Assembly: GCA_045617405.1 (NCBI GenBank)
Contig: JAZLIL010000190.1
Span: 1 to 24,696, forward strand
Origin: JAZLIL01 sp045617405
Lineage (GTDB): Bacteria > Bacillota > Clostridia > Lachnospirales > Lachnospiraceae
DNA: 24,696 bases
Reading direction: 5' to 3'
The translations under genes were made by a program, and so were the position numbers. The notes below the pieces were generated by a model. The model was not told the origin of the DNA and ran no database searches. It saw only the letters and a program-made list of their open reading frames with translations. Shown piece by piece: positions 23,818 through 24,696 of the stretch (the first letter of the stretch is position 1; every line of letters begins with the position of its first letter).

Positions 23818-24636
23818 ATGGGTCTTTATGAACTCGTAGATGAGATCTCAAACAGACAGATATTAAAGACCGAAGGGGGAGACAACCGGATTATCGGTAT
23901 CCTCATCGGCATCGTGGAGTCGAATTACGATAAGGATCATCCCGGAAAGATCTGTGTCAGGATTCCTGTGAGGGACGTGGATGCAAACGTGCTCAAGTGG
24001 GCAAAGGTGGCTGCTCCCATGAGCGGAGATAAGTGGGGCGTTTACTGGATTCCGGAGGTCGGAGATGAGGTACTTGTTGCTTTTGAGCAGGGAAATATCG
24101 AAAAGCCCTTTGTCCTTGGATGTATACCGAGGGAAAAGAGTGCAATAGTAAAGAACGGAACAGAAGAAAAGAACAGATATAAAGATATACAGTCGAGGTT
24201 CGGAACTCGTCTTCGTTACACCGATGATGTGAAGAATGAGGGCGAAGAGGACAAATTGGAGTTTATCATGGTCAATAAAAAGATGAACGTGATAATCGAC
24301 AACAAAACCGAAGAGTTCCTGCTGTATGACAAGGACAGTGAAAATAAGATAGCCCTTCACGGCGATGATAATAAGGGACTTTTAGAGATTAAGCTTGCGA
24401 AAAAGCTTGAGATGAAGATAGGTGACAAGATTTCCGTCATCATGAACGGAACAAGCGGTGCCGTGGAGATTACAAGTGACACCTTTAAGGTAAAGACGTC
24501 GAAGAATATCATGTTTGAGACGGACGGCGCAACGACCTACAAGGGTAAGTCCATTAAGCTTGATGCGGGGTCATCGCTCGAACTTGCGTCAAGCGGTACG
24601 GCGAAGGTTACAGGAAGTGTTATTCAGTTAGGCTAG
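23818..24636 (+). CDS. central spike protein, gp5/VgrG OB-fold plus beta-helix
   Basis: This encodes 272 aa. AGGGGAG at 23805-23811 with a 6-nt spacer supports the start. Residues ~25-105 form the gp5/GpV-type OB domain: IIGILIGIVESNYDKDHPGK, ICVRIPVRD, VAAPMSGDKWGVYWIPEVGD, EVLVAFEQGNIEKPFVLGCI. From ~120 to the end there are regular alternating strands (VIIDNKTEEFLLYDKDSENK, EIKLAKKLEMKIGDKISV, FKVKTSKNIMFETDGATT) ending in ...SGTAKVTGSVIQLG, a triple-stranded beta-helix spike. The trimer should carry the PAAR-like tip encoded at 11755. The gap of 83 bp before this gene is the largest in the distal part, but no promoter is clear. Confidence 0.92.
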   Translation: MGLYELVDEISNRQILKTEGGDNRIIGILIGIVESNYDKDHPGKICVRIPVRDVDANVLKWAKVAAPMSGDKWGVYWIPEVGDEVLVAFEQGNIEKPFVLGCIPREKSAIVKNGTEEKNRYKDIQSRFGTRLRYTDDVKNEGEEDKLEFIMVNKKMNVIIDNKTEEFLLYDKDSENKIALHGDDNKGLLEIKLAKKLEMKIGDKISVIMNGTSGAVEITSDTFKVKTSKNIMFETDGATTYKGKSIKLDAGSSLELASSGTAKVTGSVIQLG

Positions 24637-24696
24637 TGCATCGTCCTGCAAATAACTACACCAAATAACTTGCCTGAATTTCCTACTGCTTCATCA

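Noticed and set aside
24637..24696. Start of a further gene at the right edge
   Set aside because: The last 60 bases show no ribosome site followed by a start codon and no conserved coding pattern.

Overview
The window is a single-direction (+ strand) locus for a phage-tail-like contractile injection system (CIS, eCIS/Afp-PVC type). It sits next to a five-gene block of membrane and exported proteins. The Shine-Dalgarno sites are strong (AAAGGAG, AAGGAGG), GC is moderate, GTG starts occur, and an exported protein carries a stalk domain of the kind common in Firmicutes. Together these suggest a Clostridia member, possibly Lachnospiraceae-like. No rRNA or tRNA is present to fix the taxonomy, so this is inference.

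Layout. (1) 1-427: the 3' end of a gene whose product ends in an Ig-like module. (2) 483-10346: envelope/signalling block. It holds a C-terminally membrane-anchored protein with a possible degenerate kinase fold, a multi-pass Cache-HAMP-pseudocyclase-TPR protein, a membrane-anchored MORN-repeat protein, a secreted TolC-like helical protein and a large secreted protein with a Gly-Asp repeat linker and a stalk domain. A four-copy 43-bp hairpin repeat lies between the second and third genes. (3) 10391-24636: the CIS itself. In order it holds a DUF4255/Afp16-like tube terminator, a carboxypeptidase-regulatory-like beta protein, a PAAR-like spike tip (DUF4280), sheath, inner tube, gp41-like tail assembly chaperone with a probable -1 frameshift extension, a tube-like protein with a very long repetitive tail, a coiled-coil protein, two paralogous Afp7-type tube/baseplate adaptors, a gp27/GpD-like hub and a gp5/VgrG-like spike. 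gp25, baseplate J/gp6, a gp7-like wedge protein and the AAA+ ATPase are not seen and may lie outside the window.

How it may work together: the CIS genes encode a contractile tube, sheath and spike. The co-directional upstream block looks built to span or sense the cell envelope, so I infer that this CIS may be docked to the membrane and wall, not simply released by lysis.

The strongest new observations are these. (a) A likely programmed -1 frameshift at 14946-14977 has a slippery heptamer A_AAT_TTT, an 8-nt spacer and a hairpin that buries the zero-frame stop. It would fuse the tail chaperone to a DUF6760-like domain, in parallel with phage G/GT chaperones. (b) A tube-like protein has a ~750-residue tail with about 16 copies of a Y/W...RAM motif. 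(c) The CIS is linked to a TolC-like protein, a pseudocyclase and a MORN protein.
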